DNA of 34,178 bases from Betaproteobacteria bacterium (GTDB lineage Bacteria; Pseudomonadota; Gammaproteobacteria; Burkholderiales; SG8-39). The stretch lies in NCBI GenBank assembly GCA_947466535.1, contig CANIEV010000023.1, forward strand, positions 1 to 34,178, in the 5' to 3' direction. Both the position numbers and the translations under genes were made by a program. The notes under the pieces were generated by a model. That model was not told the DNA's origin and did no database searches. It saw only the letters and a list, made by a program, of their open reading frames with translations. Numbering within the stretch: the stretch's first letter is position 1; the number at the start of each line of letters is the position of its first letter. Positions 33,449 to 34,178 of the stretch are shown here, piece by piece.

Positions 33449-34178
33449 TTACGAGGGAGATTCGGGCAACGAAGGCCGCCGCGCATGCCAGTCGGTGGCG
33501 CGCTGGAAGGCGTGTCCGATGCGCAGCAACAGGCTTTCGGTGAACGGCCGCGACACCAGCTGCAGGCCGACCGGGAGACCTCCGGCGAGAGCGCCGGCGT
33601 TGCCCCGGTCGTCGAATCCCGCGGGCAATGCGATCGCCGGCACGCCGAGATAGTTCACCCAGCGCAGGCAGCGCGTCACATCACCGATGGCCTTGCCGCC
33701 CGCCGCACCGCTGCCCGGCCCGGTACCGCTGAGCGTGGGCACGCCGATCGCCATCACCGGCGTCGCGAGCACATCGACGCCCGCAATCGTCTGCGTGCAA
33801 AAACGATCAAGCTCGGAGGCACGCAGCCGCAATGCATCCAGGTAAGCAGTGGCGGGAATCGCGAATCCCGGTTCCAGCCGGGCGCGCGTGCCGCGTTCGT
33901 ACAGGTCGCGATGATTGCGAAGGCCGTTCGCATGCAGGCTGGAGGCCTCGGGCTGCATCACGATCATTTGCAGGTCCGAAAGCGCGTCGATGTCGGGACC
34001 GTCGACCTCGACGAGGATCGCCCCCTCGTGCTCGAGGACTTTCAACGCCTGCGACAGCGCATCCGCCACCGCGGCATCGCAATTCGCAGCCATCCAGCGC
34101 GAGGGTACGCCGATGCGCAGTCCCTTCGCGCCGTCGTGAATTCTTCCGACGTAATCGTCCACCGGTTCGCGCGACGAA
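33449..34178 (-). CDS. Amidase (amidase signature family), C-terminal part only; 5' end beyond window
   Basis: GLRIGVPSRW ... DVLATPVMAIGVPTL ... RWVNYLGVPAIALPAGF ... GLPVGLQLVSRPFTESLLLRIGHAFQRATDWHARRP; frame stays open upstream of 34162 to the edge (SSREPVDDYVGRI). Confidence 0.9.
   Translation of the reverse strand, partial: SSREPVDDYVGRIHDGAKGLRIGVPSRWMAANCDAAVADALSQALKVLEHEGAILVEVDGPDIDALSDLQMIVMQPEASSLHANGLRNHRDLYERGTRARLEPGFAIPATAYLDALRLRASELDRFCTQTIAGVDVLATPVMAIGVPTLSGTGPGSGAAGGKAIGDVTRCLRWVNYLGVPAIALPAGFDDRGNAGALAGGLPVGLQLVSRPFTESLLLRIGHAFQRATDWHARRPSLPESPS

Noticed and set aside
1-34178. CRISPR arrays, tRNA/rRNA genes, phage or defence genes, TctA/TctB genes
   Set aside because: Scanned for regular direct repeats, hallmark motifs and domain signatures; none supportable.

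Overview
GC-rich bacterial chromosomal window, probably Betaproteobacteria/Burkholderiales (inferred from six Bug-type receptors and gene content). About 32 protein-coding genes are supported, with partial genes at both edges. Content is mainly catabolic and uptake genes: FAD/Fe-S and FMN 2-hydroxyacid oxidases, a class V glyoxylate aminotransferase, crotonases, a CaiB-type CoA-transferase, a complete three-subunit molybdenum hydroxylase plus a second solo large subunit next to a GMC oxidoreductase, an ACMSD-like amidohydrolase, an alpha/beta hydrolase, a NitT/TauT-type ABC importer, and six tripartite-tricarboxylate (Bug) solute-binding proteins with no TctA/TctB membrane genes in the window. 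There are no rRNA, tRNA, CRISPR or full-length transposase genes that I can support. The best second-look items are: (i) a collinear + strand run (14240-26723) that looks like an uncharacterised catabolic/uptake operon; (ii) an exactly 100-bp candidate IS5-like MITE (7521-7620); (iii) three dispersed hairpin-repeat loci, each starting about 15-22 bp after a stop codon; (iv) an SDR without the canonical YxxxK motif; (v) several perfect or near-perfect palindromes and phased direct repeats in divergent promoter regions. Most long ORFs in the supplied track that oppose these genes are high-GC antisense shadows. No wholly novel defence or mobile system was found.
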